Positions 34,601 through 43,086 of a stretch of 64,000 nucleotides of DNA are shown here, one piece after another (within the stretch, counting starts at the first letter, position 1; each line of letters opens with the position of its first letter). The notes under the pieces are model-generated. The model was not told where the DNA came from and ran no database searches. It saw nothing but the letters and a program-made list of their open reading frames with translations. This DNA comes from Metaruminococcus_A sp003150405. Its GTDB lineage: Bacteria > Bacillota > Clostridia > Oscillospirales > Ruminococcaceae. A program made the position numbers and the translations under genes. The stretch is taken from assembly GCA_902489745.1 (NCBI GenBank), contig CABUBB010000002.1, positions 186,001 through 250,000 on the forward strand. Reading direction: 5' to 3'.

Positions 34601-37600
34601 CTTTGGAGAGCGCAGAACACGTTCACGGTTAAATTCCATTGAAAATTCCAGGTCCTCCAAAAAACCGGCGGCAAGGTAAAGAGAATCTTCGCCCATACGG
34701 CTCTTCCTTTTTGCAGTAATAATCCCTGTACTGGGTTGATAACCAATATCAACAAAAAGTTTTGAAAAGGCGGGATGAGCAGCATCGTCACTCCAGGAGG
34801 CCAACGCTGGCTCCAGATAAAGGAGAAGCTCACAGTCTATATGGCGGGAACGCCGGTTGTCAATCCGAATAGTTTTGACTTCACAGGGCATGGAACGGCT
34901 GATTTGTGCGGATAATTCGGTTTTAACATCTGCCGTTCGGGTGATATACCGTACCGAATCGTCGCCAAACAGGACTTCACGGCTGTCCTCTGCACCATAA
35001 AGTGGAGCAGAGGTAAGACCAATGACTTTCTGAGGCGTCTTAAGCAGAGCAAAGAAACCGTTGGGTTTTTTGAGCAGGTCGCTTGTCCGCCGCATAATTT
35101 CGTTGCCGCGGTAGAACATCAGCTCCACCCCGCTGTCGGTATATGCTCCTGTCAGTTCCTGGTTCGAAAGTACCTTTACACGCGGCCGGTGCGGATAAAC
35201 CTTGGTGTAAATCATTTGTTCGTTCAGCTCCTTTTCGTTAGGGCGGCTGTTGTGTTCGGTATACCGCTCCTGAAAAAGCTCTGTTCCATTGGTTATTTTT
35301 TCCTGAAGCAGTTCTTTCGCACTTCTCATTTCCCGGTCTGCGAGAAAGCGTTTTTGCAGAATACCGCCATTGACCGCGTTGTTTACGGCAAGAATACTCA
35401 TGCCTATATGGTGCGCCATATAGCTTTTAATCATTTCATAAGGGCTGTCCCCAATGCGTTTCGGGGTAAAATCCACCGCTTCATAGTGGCCAAACCGGCC
35501 AAACGTCCCTAGCTTTTTCAAGGCGTTTAAATTTTTCAAGGCAGCATGTGGCTGAAACGGAAGCACCAAATAGGTGGAGTATGGCGAAAGGACAACATCG
35601 GCGTTCATGTGGCTTTTTAAAGCAATTTTTTGTACGCCATTTGCTTTGTACTGGTAATTCAAATCCTGGTCAAATGAATAAATGGCACTTTCCGAAATAC
35701 CAAACGGCAGTCCCATTTTGACGGCATGGTTTTTTTGAACATGCAGGCAAAAGCGCAGTGCTTCATACCCCAAAGAGCCTTTTTCGCATGAGAGGAAAAG
35801 TTCGGGCATAAAGTACTCAAACATTGTTCCGGTCCAGGAAACGGGTCCTTTATAGGAATGCAGGCGGCTTAACCGCCTCGATAAGGCTCCCCAATGGGAA
35901 ACAGGAACCATTTTTTTAGCAATGGCGAAAAAACTTGTCATGCGTGCTTCACTCATGAGCATATCATAGTGGGACTGGCTCAATGCGTTTGCGGATGAAT
36001 CGTATCCGATTGAAAAAAGCTCTTTTTTATGGTCATAAAAAGGGGACAAATCGGTTGCTTCAATCAGCCCGATCAACCGGTCAATCAGTTTCGTCACCCG
36101 GATATTGGCGGCCTCATACTCTTTAAGCCCCTCTTTGAGTGCAACCAGTGCGCAAACAAAATTCCCGCTGTCTACGGTTGAAACAAAAGCTGGCTGCAAA
36201 ACCGTCAGCGTGCGGGTGTCGTACCAGTTATAGAGGTTACCATGCCATTTTTCCAGGCGCTCCAGCGTATCGGTCGTGTGCTCCAAAAACTCAATCATAC
36301 TGTCATTGCCAATGATACCGCAGTCCCGTGCACAGAGAACCGAAAGCATCATATATCCAATATTGGTCGGCGATGTTCGGTGTGCAATGCGGTAGACCGG
36401 GGCAAACTGTACGTTGTCCGGCGGCAGGTAATGCTCTGAGCGGTTGGCATAAACCTGATAAAAGTGAAACATACGGGCCATTTCGGCAATTAAACGGTCT
36501 TTTACGGCATCATCCAGCTTGCTGTTTTTTTCTGGATATGGTTCCGACGAAATTGCCGCTATCAAAAAGGCAACAAAAAAACAAATACCGAACAGACGCA
36601 GACTTCCAAACGGCGATAAAAGTAGAAAAACGCCAAGGACTTCTGACGCAAAAAAGTGCCGGATTAATCCTCCAACCGTCGATTTGGCGCGTTCCCCCTG
36701 TGCTGCCGTCGTCCATTCCAGCAGATTTTTGCGGGAGATCCATCTTCGGTAAAGAGCGCGGATTACCGCATCAATTCCAAGATAAGCATTGTGGGCTAGA
36801 AAAACAACGTAAAAGATCATTTTGAGCAGCAATTCCCCGCAAACCGGAAGCGCCCCGGAATAGTAACGGGAAGTAAAGCTGGCAAAACCACTGAACAAGA
36901 ACGAAGACAGAATACCAATCAGAAACGGCGCGGCCACAGTCAAAAAGGCGGTGGAAATCAAGGTGATACGCAGCGGGGCATAAGAAATAAAGAAGGCCGC
37001 CAAAAGGCAAAGCATAGCAAAGAAAGGAGTCAATGCACGGCGAAGGTTGTCAAACAGCTTGATACGGCTGAGGGTATTGAGCGGATTACGCCGTCTCCCC
37101 ATCTTGGTATCAATAGTACGCCCAATAAACCCAATGTTTTGCGCGTCGCCGCGCATCCAGCGGTGCTGGCGTTTGAAATAAGATACTGCCGTAGGAGGAA
37201 AGGAGTCGAGAAACTCAACATCCGGGATATAGCAGGTACGCAGCAGAGAACCTTCCAGAATATCGTGGCTGAGCACAGTCTCATCTTCAAATAGATTGCA
37301 GGCAAGCCGGTAAAACAAATGAATATCGATTAACCCTTTTCCAGCAAAAATGCTTTCATGGTACAAGTCCTGGTAAATATCCGGCGAGACAGGGTCGTAT
37401 GCATGAATCCCCCCTTGCCCGCCCATGATTTTGGCAAATGGCGTCCGCTGAACAGACTTTAAATCTGAGGAGATCTGGGGTACAAAAATTCCATAACCAG
37501 AGACAACAATTCCATGCTCTTCGTCTACTACCGGCTTGTTTAGAGGGTGTGCCGCAATCGAAACAAGTTCAGGAACTGTTTCTAAAAGCGGAACGGTATC

Positions 37601-39013
37601 AGAATCTAAGGCGACCATATATTTGCATTCCCTGAGAAAAGCAAGATTGCCTTCTGCCAAATAAAATGATACCTCTTCCCCGCAGATATAACGCGTAAGC
37701 TCGCAAATAGCGCCGCGTTTTCGGTCAAAGCCACTGTAGTTTTCCTGTGTTTTGGAGTAGCGCCGCGGCCGGACCAATACCGTAAAATGACTTCCATAAG
37801 TTTCGTTCAGCCGAACAACTTCCTGTTTTAAAGCGGACAACACCGCCTGATCTTCCAAAAGCTCCGGAAACTCTGCCGCCTTTAGATCGGCAAGGACGCA
37901 AATTCCAATGTTGTTGGAAGATGTTTTGTAAAAAAGGTCTCCCAAACGGACGGAAAGCGGCTTTACATCTTCCATAGATGCAATCATAGTAGAGAGTACC
38001 AGCAAGGTTTTGTTCTCATCCAAAAGAGCTTCTGTAACCCGCATGCGGGGAGCGTATTCCCCTTTCAGACAGGAAGAGAACAGGGCATCAATCAGACTTT
38101 TACAAATTTCATAGCATGGAATGTATAATAGTATGGGAAGCCAAAACTTATGAAAAACAAGCGCAAAAGCAAGGGAAACCACCGCTGGGCTCAGAAACAG
38201 AAGCGGCATATACAAGGCCTTTAATATATGAGGGTGGAACGCCTTTCGATAGTCTTGGTATATATAAAACCCAACGTGCTGCACCGCACCCGTGTTTTCC
38301 TCCGCCCGCTCTGCCTGATGCAAAAAAATTTCTGCCAATTCGCATTCATCTGTATGCTGAAGGGTGGACAAACGGCTTATCATATACCGGTATTGATGGC
38401 GGGTCTGTTTGTCCATTTTGGAATAAACCCCAGCCGGATCCGTCTTTAACAGGTTTTCCAAATGGTTTTCCGCATTCAAAAGCGCGTCAAAATCGACCGT
38501 TTCAAGGGCATAAATTTGAGCAAAACAGGTTTCTAGCGTTTCGGCTGGTTCCCTGTTCGCAATAATATCCGCTGCCCGGCGAATAATAAAAATTTGCAGG
38601 GCAGTTTTCACAAAATCATGTTCTGTATTGGTCAAGTATCGCTGTTTTTGGAATATACGAACGGCTTCTATCAGGGTGGCAGTTGAAATTGCCAGTTCGT
38701 CTTTGGCGTATACTTGACTGAGGTAGGCAAACAGGTCAGGTTCATCCTGAAGCTGCGGCAGCAAAGCTTCCTTTAAATTTCGGGCCGCCTCACGCGCCAT
38801 CTTTTCCAGCAGAAAATAATGATTGATTAAAGATTCAGAAGAATTTGAAGGATGTTCTTCCCTGCCTGCGCGGTTTCGCTCCCGGCGCAAAAGTGCCATT
38901 GCTCGATTAAGCTCCTTTTTCAGTGGTTTTACCGGTTTCAGCCTTATACCTTGAAAAGAAGCAGCGTAGGCCGCAAATTGAGACTGCTGTTCTTCGGTGA
39001 GAATTGCCTTCAT
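31604..39013 (-). CDS. Cyclic beta-1,2-glucan synthase homologue (GT84 plus GH94)
   Basis: 2469 residues, the longest gene here. A helical N-terminal region is followed by membrane segments near 265-310, a glycosyltransferase domain with D-S-D at 470-472 (VALDSDTVP) and the QHRWMRGD motif at ~616, and more membrane segments at ~650-850. Next come a glucoamylase-like domain (near YDSSANALSQSHYDMLMSEA) and a C-terminal GH94 phosphorylase-like domain with GNGDWNDG at ~2157. This is the NdvB/ChvB layout: the GT polymerises beta-1,2-glucan from UDP-glucose on a protein primer and the GH94 part trims chain length. Such genes occur in some Clostridia as well as Rhizobiales. AAGGCGG precedes the ATG. 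Product chemistry (cyclic or linear) is inferred. Confidence 0.88.
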   Translation of the reverse strand: MKAILTEEQQSQFAAYAASFQGIRLKPVKPLKKELNRAMALLRRERNRAGREEHPSNSSESLINHYFLLEKMAREAARNLKEALLPQLQDEPDLFAYLSQVYAKDELAISTATLIEAVRIFQKQRYLTNTEHDFVKTALQIFIIRRAADIIANREPAETLETCFAQIYALETVDFDALLNAENHLENLLKTDPAGVYSKMDKQTRHQYRYMISRLSTLQHTDECELAEIFLHQAERAEENTGAVQHVGFYIYQDYRKAFHPHILKALYMPLLFLSPAVVSLAFALVFHKFWLPILLYIPCYEICKSLIDALFSSCLKGEYAPRMRVTEALLDENKTLLVLSTMIASMEDVKPLSVRLGDLFYKTSSNNIGICVLADLKAAEFPELLEDQAVLSALKQEVVRLNETYGSHFTVLVRPRRYSKTQENYSGFDRKRGAICELTRYICGEEVSFYLAEGNLAFLRECKYMVALDSDTVPLLETVPELVSIAAHPLNKPVVDEEHGIVVSGYGIFVPQISSDLKSVQRTPFAKIMGGQGGIHAYDPVSPDIYQDLYHESIFAGKGLIDIHLFYRLACNLFEDETVLSHDILEGSLLRTCYIPDVEFLDSFPPTAVSYFKRQHRWMRGDAQNIGFIGRTIDTKMGRRRNPLNTLSRIKLFDNLRRALTPFFAMLCLLAAFFISYAPLRITLISTAFLTVAAPFLIGILSSFLFSGFASFTSRYYSGALPVCGELLLKMIFYVVFLAHNAYLGIDAVIRALYRRWISRKNLLEWTTAAQGERAKSTVGGLIRHFFASEVLGVFLLLSPFGSLRLFGICFFVAFLIAAISSEPYPEKNSKLDDAVKDRLIAEMARMFHFYQVYANRSEHYLPPDNVQFAPVYRIAHRTSPTNIGYMMLSVLCARDCGIIGNDSMIEFLEHTTDTLERLEKWHGNLYNWYDTRTLTVLQPAFVSTVDSGNFVCALVALKEGLKEYEAANIRVTKLIDRLIGLIEATDLSPFYDHKKELFSIGYDSSANALSQSHYDMLMSEARMTSFFAIAKKMVPVSHWGALSRRLSRLHSYKGPVSWTGTMFEYFMPELFLSCEKGSLGYEALRFCLHVQKNHAVKMGLPFGISESAIYSFDQDLNYQYKANGVQKIALKSHMNADVVLSPYSTYLVLPFQPHAALKNLNALKKLGTFGRFGHYEAVDFTPKRIGDSPYEMIKSYMAHHIGMSILAVNNAVNGGILQKRFLADREMRSAKELLQEKITNGTELFQERYTEHNSRPNEKELNEQMIYTKVYPHRPRVKVLSNQELTGAYTDSGVELMFYRGNEIMRRTSDLLKKPNGFFALLKTPQKVIGLTSAPLYGAEDSREVLFGDDSVRYITRTADVKTELSAQISRSMPCEVKTIRIDNRRSRHIDCELLLYLEPALASWSDDAAHPAFSKLFVDIGYQPSTGIITAKRKSRMGEDSLYLAAGFLEDLEFSMEFNRERVLRSPKGIFSLSDAFQQNFNGKDGAIPDPCIAVKTKLNLAQHASQEVHFVLSVGQTAEQAADGIIGLRGSNRARKELAAITPLMHHTAEGRLADIVLPQILFQKRLNNKTLEAIAQNKLPRETIWTYGISGDYPILLVELAGENDSDRTRNYVRLHTSLKKVGILSDLILLFAGDSEKANLVAEMVDDAMLSESGEGNMADRRHIRFVDITKEPAEVGTFFRALACHIASLSMTSINLPSDDYTPILLQAVQPAELPPDPDVAVINGAFSNDSFFAESDTQLPWSHILANDVFGTLATNKSLGYTWAINSRENKLTPWSNDTMSDHQGEYLILRIGNDYYNLCDGALAEFNPHFVRYCGMAGSLSYRVTVSIVPEYAEKRLSFCCRNHSEKPIEAEIAYYVQPILGVDGHWARFNCAEMNQHGCKITSAFAVIPGSALYVTASAHEAHCCFDRVDFFSGRWKETRQSLPNNDPCAAVIQPVSLPPQGEQSCEFTLIFQVNNKTLAAQKAERPCNRLQIHTPAPELDALFNTWLPYQAEYARMTARTGFYQCGGAYGFRDQLQDACTVLLWNPDKVRGHILRACAHQFPEGDVLHWWHELPENAGGTKGVRTRCSDDLVWLPYAVCEYLKRTGNNDILNESVAYLAGEPLAQEEQERYQQITSSDESGTVYEHCLRALEHAYRLGRHGLPLIGNGDWNDGLNHIGTRGIGESVWLAQFLSLVMHRFSGICAHEHDFSQEKRLQERASQLRQAVEDCAWDGAWYQRAFTDDGAVLGSKNSAENRIDSLPQSFSIFAGLNPTRSSTALGSAYQYLVDEKYGIIKLFDRPFSGKSGRVGYIQSYPEGVRENGGQYTHAAVWLTMATLLAGEAEKGWNMVKMLNPINHCKTPEEALRYLTEPYYLAGDVYANPKQYARGGWSIYTGAAAWYYRCILESLLGLNCCHGFITLAPHLPSGWNEWSAELEYQNTIIHLSAKRGDVPSLLVNGEVMEKIPCDGHEKNVQLIYA

Positions 39014-39067
39014 AATGGATTACCGCCTTTATCAGAATCGAATCACATATATAAACCCGAAAATGGG

Positions 39068-39116
39068 TATAAAATAAGCATGACGCCGGTCTCATCCAAA
39101 ACGTCATGCTTATTAT
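39068..39116 (-). terminator. Terminator after the thioesterase gene
   Basis: AATAAGCATGACG and CGTCATGCTTATT around a 16-nt loop, followed by TTAT on the minus strand. The long loop makes it a moderate call. Confidence 0.6.
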
Positions 39117-39143
39117 TTTCTGAAAACAGCGGAAAAATACGGA

Positions 39144-39533
39144 TTAAGCTCTGCCCGCAAGTTTGGACTGCGCTTTTTCCTCAAAACGGCTGCGGTTTAC
39201 AATCACACGGCTGTGAGTTCCTTCACCAATCAATCCAGCTTCATCAAAAGCCTCTACACGAAATGTTATGCTTCTGCCGTCCACTTCGGTAACCGTTGCG
39301 ACAGCACGTACCTGCATGCCAGCAGGCGTTGCAGCCGCATGTGAGGTGTTCATCATGGTCCCAACCGAAGTCTGGCCAGGTTCCAGCATGGGTGCAATAC
39401 ACTTTGCAGCCGCTTCTTCCATCATGGCAATCATCATCGGTGTCGCAAAAACAGCGACATCACCGCTTCCAACCGCTTTTGCAAGCAATTCTTCGGAAAC
39501 AAATTTTGTTACTTCAAAGTCTTTTCCTATCAT
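39144..39533 (-). CDS. Hot-dog-fold thioesterase (FlK-like)
   Basis: About 129 residues from MIGKDFEVTKFVSEELLA, preferred because GGAGG lies five bases upstream; an ATG four codons earlier overlaps the previous stop. It contains the fluoroacetyl-CoA-thioesterase-like pattern VFATPMMIAMMEEAAAKCI, then TSVGTMMNTSHAAATPAG and a final HSRVIVNRSRF strand. The Thr, Glu and His of these blocks match FlK catalytic positions. It hydrolyses a small acyl-CoA; the true substrate is unknown. It directly follows the aminotransferase gene and probably shares its promoter. Confidence 0.78.
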   Translation of the reverse strand: MIGKDFEVTKFVSEELLAKAVGSGDVAVFATPMMIAMMEEAAAKCIAPMLEPGQTSVGTMMNTSHAAATPAGMQVRAVATVTEVDGRSITFRVEAFDEAGLIGEGTHSRVIVNRSRFEEKAQSKLAGRA

Positions 39534-39544
39534 GGGTTCCTCCA

Positions 39545-40831
39545 TTATTTTGCCTGTAACTCTTTTTCAATGGCAGCCAGTTTTACCGCTGTACAGAAGA
39601 CATGAATCGCGGTGGTCAAATCTTCAACCGACGGCGATGTCGGCGCAATGCGGATAGTTTTATCATCCGGGTCGACACCATATGGAAACGGTGCCCCCGC
39701 TGGTGTCAGTACAACACCGGCATCCTTACAAAGCTCTACCGTACGCTTCGCACAGCCCGGTTCGGTATCAACCGCAATAAAGTATCCGCCCTTCGGCTCG
39801 TTCCAGCTTGCAATATTTAGCGGGCCAAGTTCAGTTTTCAAGGCGCTAAGCACAGCGTCAAACTTCGGCTTAATAATCGCACGATGTTTGAGCATGTGCT
39901 CTTTGACATGCTCAATATCTTTAAAATACCGCACATGGCGGTATTGGTTCATTTTATCCGAGCCAATGGTCTGCATGGTAAGGTGCTTTTTAATTTCGGT
40001 CAGATTATTTTTGCTCGCAGCAAGCGCAGAAATAGAAGCGCCCGGGAAGGTTACCTTTGAAAAAGAGGTGAACACAAACACCATATCTTCATTTCCTGCT
40101 TTTTTACATTCTTCATAAAGGTTTAACAGCGCAGGATGATCATCGGTCAAATGATGCAGGCAATAGGCGTTGTCCCAAAAAATACGAAAATCGTTTGCAG
40201 CAGGCTTCAGGTTGGCAAACCGGCGTACCACCTCGTCCGAGTATGTAATCCCCTGCGGGTTGGAGTACATTGGAACGCTCCATATTCCCTTAATCGTTTC
40301 GTCATCACGAATGAGCTCCTCAACAAGATCCATATCCGGCCCATCCTCCCGCATGGGAATGTTGACCATTTCAATACCTAAGTCCTGGCAAACACCGAAA
40401 TGGCGGTCATACCCCGGCACCGGGCAGAGGAATTTTACCTTGTCGTATTTTCCCCACGGTTTTTGGCTTCCATAGACGCCAAACAGCATGGCACGCGCCA
40501 TGGTATCGTACATCAGGTTAAGGCTGGAATTACCGCCCACAATAACATTTTCCGGGTCAATGCCGAGCGCGGCGCCCATCAGACGGCGCGCCTCCACAAT
40601 CCCCTCCAGGCAGCCGTAATTGCGCGGGTCAAGCCCCTGTTCGGTTTTCTCCCACTCGCCTCTGGTTACACAGGTTAAAAGCCCGTATGATAAATCAAGC
40701 TGCTCCGCAGAGGGAACTCCGCGTGACATATTCAAAGAAAGCCCCTGCTTTTGGTATTCCCGGTAAGCGCTTTCTGCTTTTTCTTTCTCCTGCATTAATT
40801 CCTGTTTGGACATTCCGCCATACAGCGACAT
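39545..40831 (-). CDS. Class Ic aspartate-type aminotransferase (PLP)
   Basis: 428 residues of the fold-type I subgroup 1c. Landmarks are SLNMSRGVPSAEQLDLS near the N-terminus, VGGNSSLNLMYDTMARAM, PVPGYDRHF, IFWDNAYCLHHL and the PLP lysine in FTSFSKVTFPGAS. A late arginine (KTIRIAPTSPS) binds the substrate carboxylate. Subgroup 1c proteins are annotated as aspartate or alanine aminotransferases, with poorly tested substrates. It has a good promoter at 40872-40900 and AAGGAG before the ATG, and is co-transcribed with the thioesterase. Confidence 0.88.
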   Translation of the reverse strand: MSLYGGMSKQELMQEKEKAESAYREYQKQGLSLNMSRGVPSAEQLDLSYGLLTCVTRGEWEKTEQGLDPRNYGCLEGIVEARRLMGAALGIDPENVIVGGNSSLNLMYDTMARAMLFGVYGSQKPWGKYDKVKFLCPVPGYDRHFGVCQDLGIEMVNIPMREDGPDMDLVEELIRDDETIKGIWSVPMYSNPQGITYSDEVVRRFANLKPAANDFRIFWDNAYCLHHLTDDHPALLNLYEECKKAGNEDMVFVFTSFSKVTFPGASISALAASKNNLTEIKKHLTMQTIGSDKMNQYRHVRYFKDIEHVKEHMLKHRAIIKPKFDAVLSALKTELGPLNIASWNEPKGGYFIAVDTEPGCAKRTVELCKDAGVVLTPAGAPFPYGVDPDDKTIRIAPTSPSVEDLTTAIHVFCTAVKLAAIEKELQAK

Positions 40832-40871
40832 GACAACATCTCCTTAATTACATTCAATCATACTGCATCTT

Positions 40872-40900
40872 ATTTTATAATAATTCCCCTTCGTTTGCAA
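40872..40900 (-). promoter_or_regulatory. Sigma-A promoter of the aminotransferase-thioesterase unit
   Basis: Minus strand: TTGCAA, 17-bp spacer, TAAAAT. Confidence 0.65.
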
Positions 40901-40928
40901 CTATAATTTAAGAATCCTGCGAAAGCAA

Positions 40929-40968
40929 CAAAAATGCCACTAATATTCTATGGTATTAGTGGCATTTT
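40929..40968. terminator. Terminator after larC
   Basis: AAAAATGCCACTAATA and TATTAGTGGCATTTTT around an 8-nt loop; symmetrical, so active in both directions. It ends the DUF188-larE-larB-larC unit. Confidence 0.85.
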
Positions 40969-40970
40969 TG

Positions 40971-42329
40971 CTATTTAATCTCTTTATAAGTTGCACGGTA
41001 AACTTCTTCCAACGGTACGTCATGTTGCTCGGCCGCACGCTTTGCGGATTCATATTCTACCGTGTTTTTCCGAATACCGTGAAAACTGCACCGTTTAATC
41101 TGTACCGGTCCGTATTCTGTTTGAACCTCGTCAAGGGTACGGTCCATAATAATACGCCGGTAGTTTTGGTAGCGCAGGCCAATCGAGGAAGTCTCCCGGA
41201 AAATTACTTCAGCCAATGCTTCAACCTGGTGCGGAAGACAGAGTACGTTGAGCTTTAAAGCCGGCCGGTTCTTTTTCATAAAGACCGGTTCAAACCAAAC
41301 GTCCCGCGCACCACTCGCAAACAATTTTTCCATTGCATAGGCAAGCTGTTCCGAAGTCTGATCGTCAATGTTCGTATTCATCACGACCACTTCATCCCCC
41401 TCTTCAGGAGAAGCATCGGTTTCAATTTCGTGGATGCGCAGGATATTTGCCTGCTCAAAATCCTTTTTCCCCGCGCCAATTCCGGTTTTTACAATCCGGA
41501 AGCTGGCCGGTAGTCTTGAATCGGTTCGGATGCCGGCAACAATCGCCGCACCGGTCGGAGTTACCATTTCACCGTCGTTATCAGTGATACGCAGCGTCAG
41601 GCCATGCGCCGCAACAATATTGGTAACAGCCGGAACCGGAACCGGCATAATGCCGTGCTGGCAGCGTACGGTCCCCTGTCCTTCGCTGATGCTGGTACAA
41701 TAAACACGCTCTGCGCCGAGATTGTCCAGGCACACCGCCGCGCCGACAATGTCAACAATGGAATCCACCGCACCAACCTCGTGAAAATGAACCTCGTCAA
41801 TCGGCAGCCCGTGCGCTTTGGATTCCGCTTCGGCGACAACTTTAAAAATTTTGATGGCAAGCTCTTTTGCGTGTTCGGTAATGCCGCTGTCCTGAATAAT
41901 ATGTACAATGTCGTGCAAATTCCGGTGGGTATGCGGATGGTGGTGATCACCATGCGTATGTAAATGCCCTTCTCCGTGTCTATGAGTGTGGCCTTCCTCA
42001 TGCAAGTGATCATGCCCGCTTTCATGGGAGTGTGCGTGATGGTCGTTGCTGTCACAGGAATGATCATGCACATGCGGGTGCTCATGCGAATGCCCGCATA
42101 CATCGTCATGGTGGTGATGCTCATGTCCTTCGTCAGCGAGGTGAACGTCAAAGTCAGCGGCCTCAATGCCGCATTTTTTAACCTTGGAAATGTGGACATG
42201 GAAGCCGTCGACATGCAGGCTTTCCAGCGCCTTCATCAAAACGTTCGGATCGGCGCCCAGATCCAAGAGTGCTGCAACGGTCATGTCTCCGCTGATACCG
42301 GAATTGCATTCAAAATAATAACTTTTCAT
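40971..42329 (-). CDS. larC: Nickel-pincer cofactor biosynthesis protein LarC with long His-rich insert
   Basis: About 452 residues from MKSYYFECNSGISGDMT; AGGAG lies seven bases before this ATG. The LarC core is clear (GISGDM opening, LPIDEVHFHEVGAVDSIVDI, SEGQGTVRCQHGIMPVP, NTNIDDQTSEQLAYA). LarC inserts nickel into the pincer cofactor using CTP. Residues ~69-139 hold about 30 histidines in 71 positions, a likely nickel store. In Lactobacillus the gene is split and joined by frameshifting; here it is one continuous frame. It lies 10 nt after larB. Confidence 0.95.
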   Translation of the reverse strand: MKSYYFECNSGISGDMTVAALLDLGADPNVLMKALESLHVDGFHVHISKVKKCGIEAADFDVHLADEGHEHHHHDDVCGHSHEHPHVHDHSCDSNDHHAHSHESGHDHLHEEGHTHRHGEGHLHTHGDHHHPHTHRNLHDIVHIIQDSGITEHAKELAIKIFKVVAEAESKAHGLPIDEVHFHEVGAVDSIVDIVGAAVCLDNLGAERVYCTSISEGQGTVRCQHGIMPVPVPAVTNIVAAHGLTLRITDNDGEMVTPTGAAIVAGIRTDSRLPASFRIVKTGIGAGKKDFEQANILRIHEIETDASPEEGDEVVVMNTNIDDQTSEQLAYAMEKLFASGARDVWFEPVFMKKNRPALKLNVLCLPHQVEALAEVIFRETSSIGLRYQNYRRIIMDRTLDEVQTEYGPVQIKRCSFHGIRKNTVEYESAKRAAEQHDVPLEEVYRATYKEIK

Positions 42330-42339
42330 CATTTTTCTC

Positions 42340-43083
42340 CTATTTTTCAATCAAGCGGTTAATCTGTGCAGCTAGGTAACCAGCACCGAAGCCATTGTCA
42401 ATGTTTACAACCGAAATTCCTTCCGCACAGGAATTAAGCATGGTCAGCAGCGCCGAAACACCGCCGAAGTTTGCCCCATAACCCACACTGGTAGGAACGG
42501 CAATCACCGGTTTGTCTACCAGTCCGCCAATGACTGAAGCAAGCGCCCCTTCCATACCGGCAATCGCGATAACAACATTTGCTTCACGAATTTTGGGAGC
42601 CGCTGCAAGCAGCCGGTGAATTCCCGCAACGCCGACATCATAAAAGCGTTCCGTCTCTGCGCCGAAAAACTCTGCTACACAGGCGGCCTCCTCCGCCACC
42701 GGGATGTCCGAAGTACCGGCGGTGCAAACCGCAACTTTTCCAATTTTATCAATGTGGTCCAGTTGGTAGGTAATCAGGCGCGGCGTTTCCAAATAAACAG
42801 CGCCCGGGACAGCGGCATGCACCGCTTCGTACTGATCCTGGGAAGCACGGGTGGCGAGCACCTTAGCGTCCGCCTGAATAAAATGTTCAAAAATAGTCAC
42901 GATCTGTTCTTTGGTTTTGCCCTGACAAAAAATTACCTCTGGAAATCCGCTGCGCAGACTCCGGTGATGGTCAAGCTTTGCAAATCCCAAATCTTCATAA
43001 GGGAGATTCTTTAACTGGGCTGCCGCTTCTTCAACCGATGTTGTACCATTTTTTACTGCATTGAGTAGTTGGTTGACATCCAT
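42340..43083 (-). CDS. larB: Nickel-pincer cofactor biosynthesis protein LarB
   Basis: 247 residues, the AIR-carboxylase (PurE-like) family. Core motifs are LDHHRSLRSGFPEVIFCQGKT (first 20 quoted: LDHHRSLRSGFPEVIFCQGK), VAVCTAGTSDIPVAEEA, DVGVAGIHRLL and VPTSVGYGANFGGVSALL. LarB carboxylates nicotinic acid adenine dinucleotide at C5 and hydrolyses the phosphoanhydride, the first step of the cofactor. It lies 3 nt after larE and 10 nt before larC. Confidence 0.96.
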   Translation of the reverse strand: MDVNQLLNAVKNGTTSVEEAAAQLKNLPYEDLGFAKLDHHRSLRSGFPEVIFCQGKTKEQIVTIFEHFIQADAKVLATRASQDQYEAVHAAVPGAVYLETPRLITYQLDHIDKIGKVAVCTAGTSDIPVAEEAACVAEFFGAETERFYDVGVAGIHRLLAAAPKIREANVVIAIAGMEGALASVIGGLVDKPVIAVPTSVGYGANFGGVSALLTMLNSCAEGISVVNIDNGFGAGYLAAQINRLIEK

Positions 43084-43086
43084 TCG

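Noticed and set aside
41930..42130. Repetitive CAT/CAC-rich stretch as a CRISPR or tandem repeat array
   Set aside because: It encodes the His-rich insert of LarC; units are irregular and in frame.
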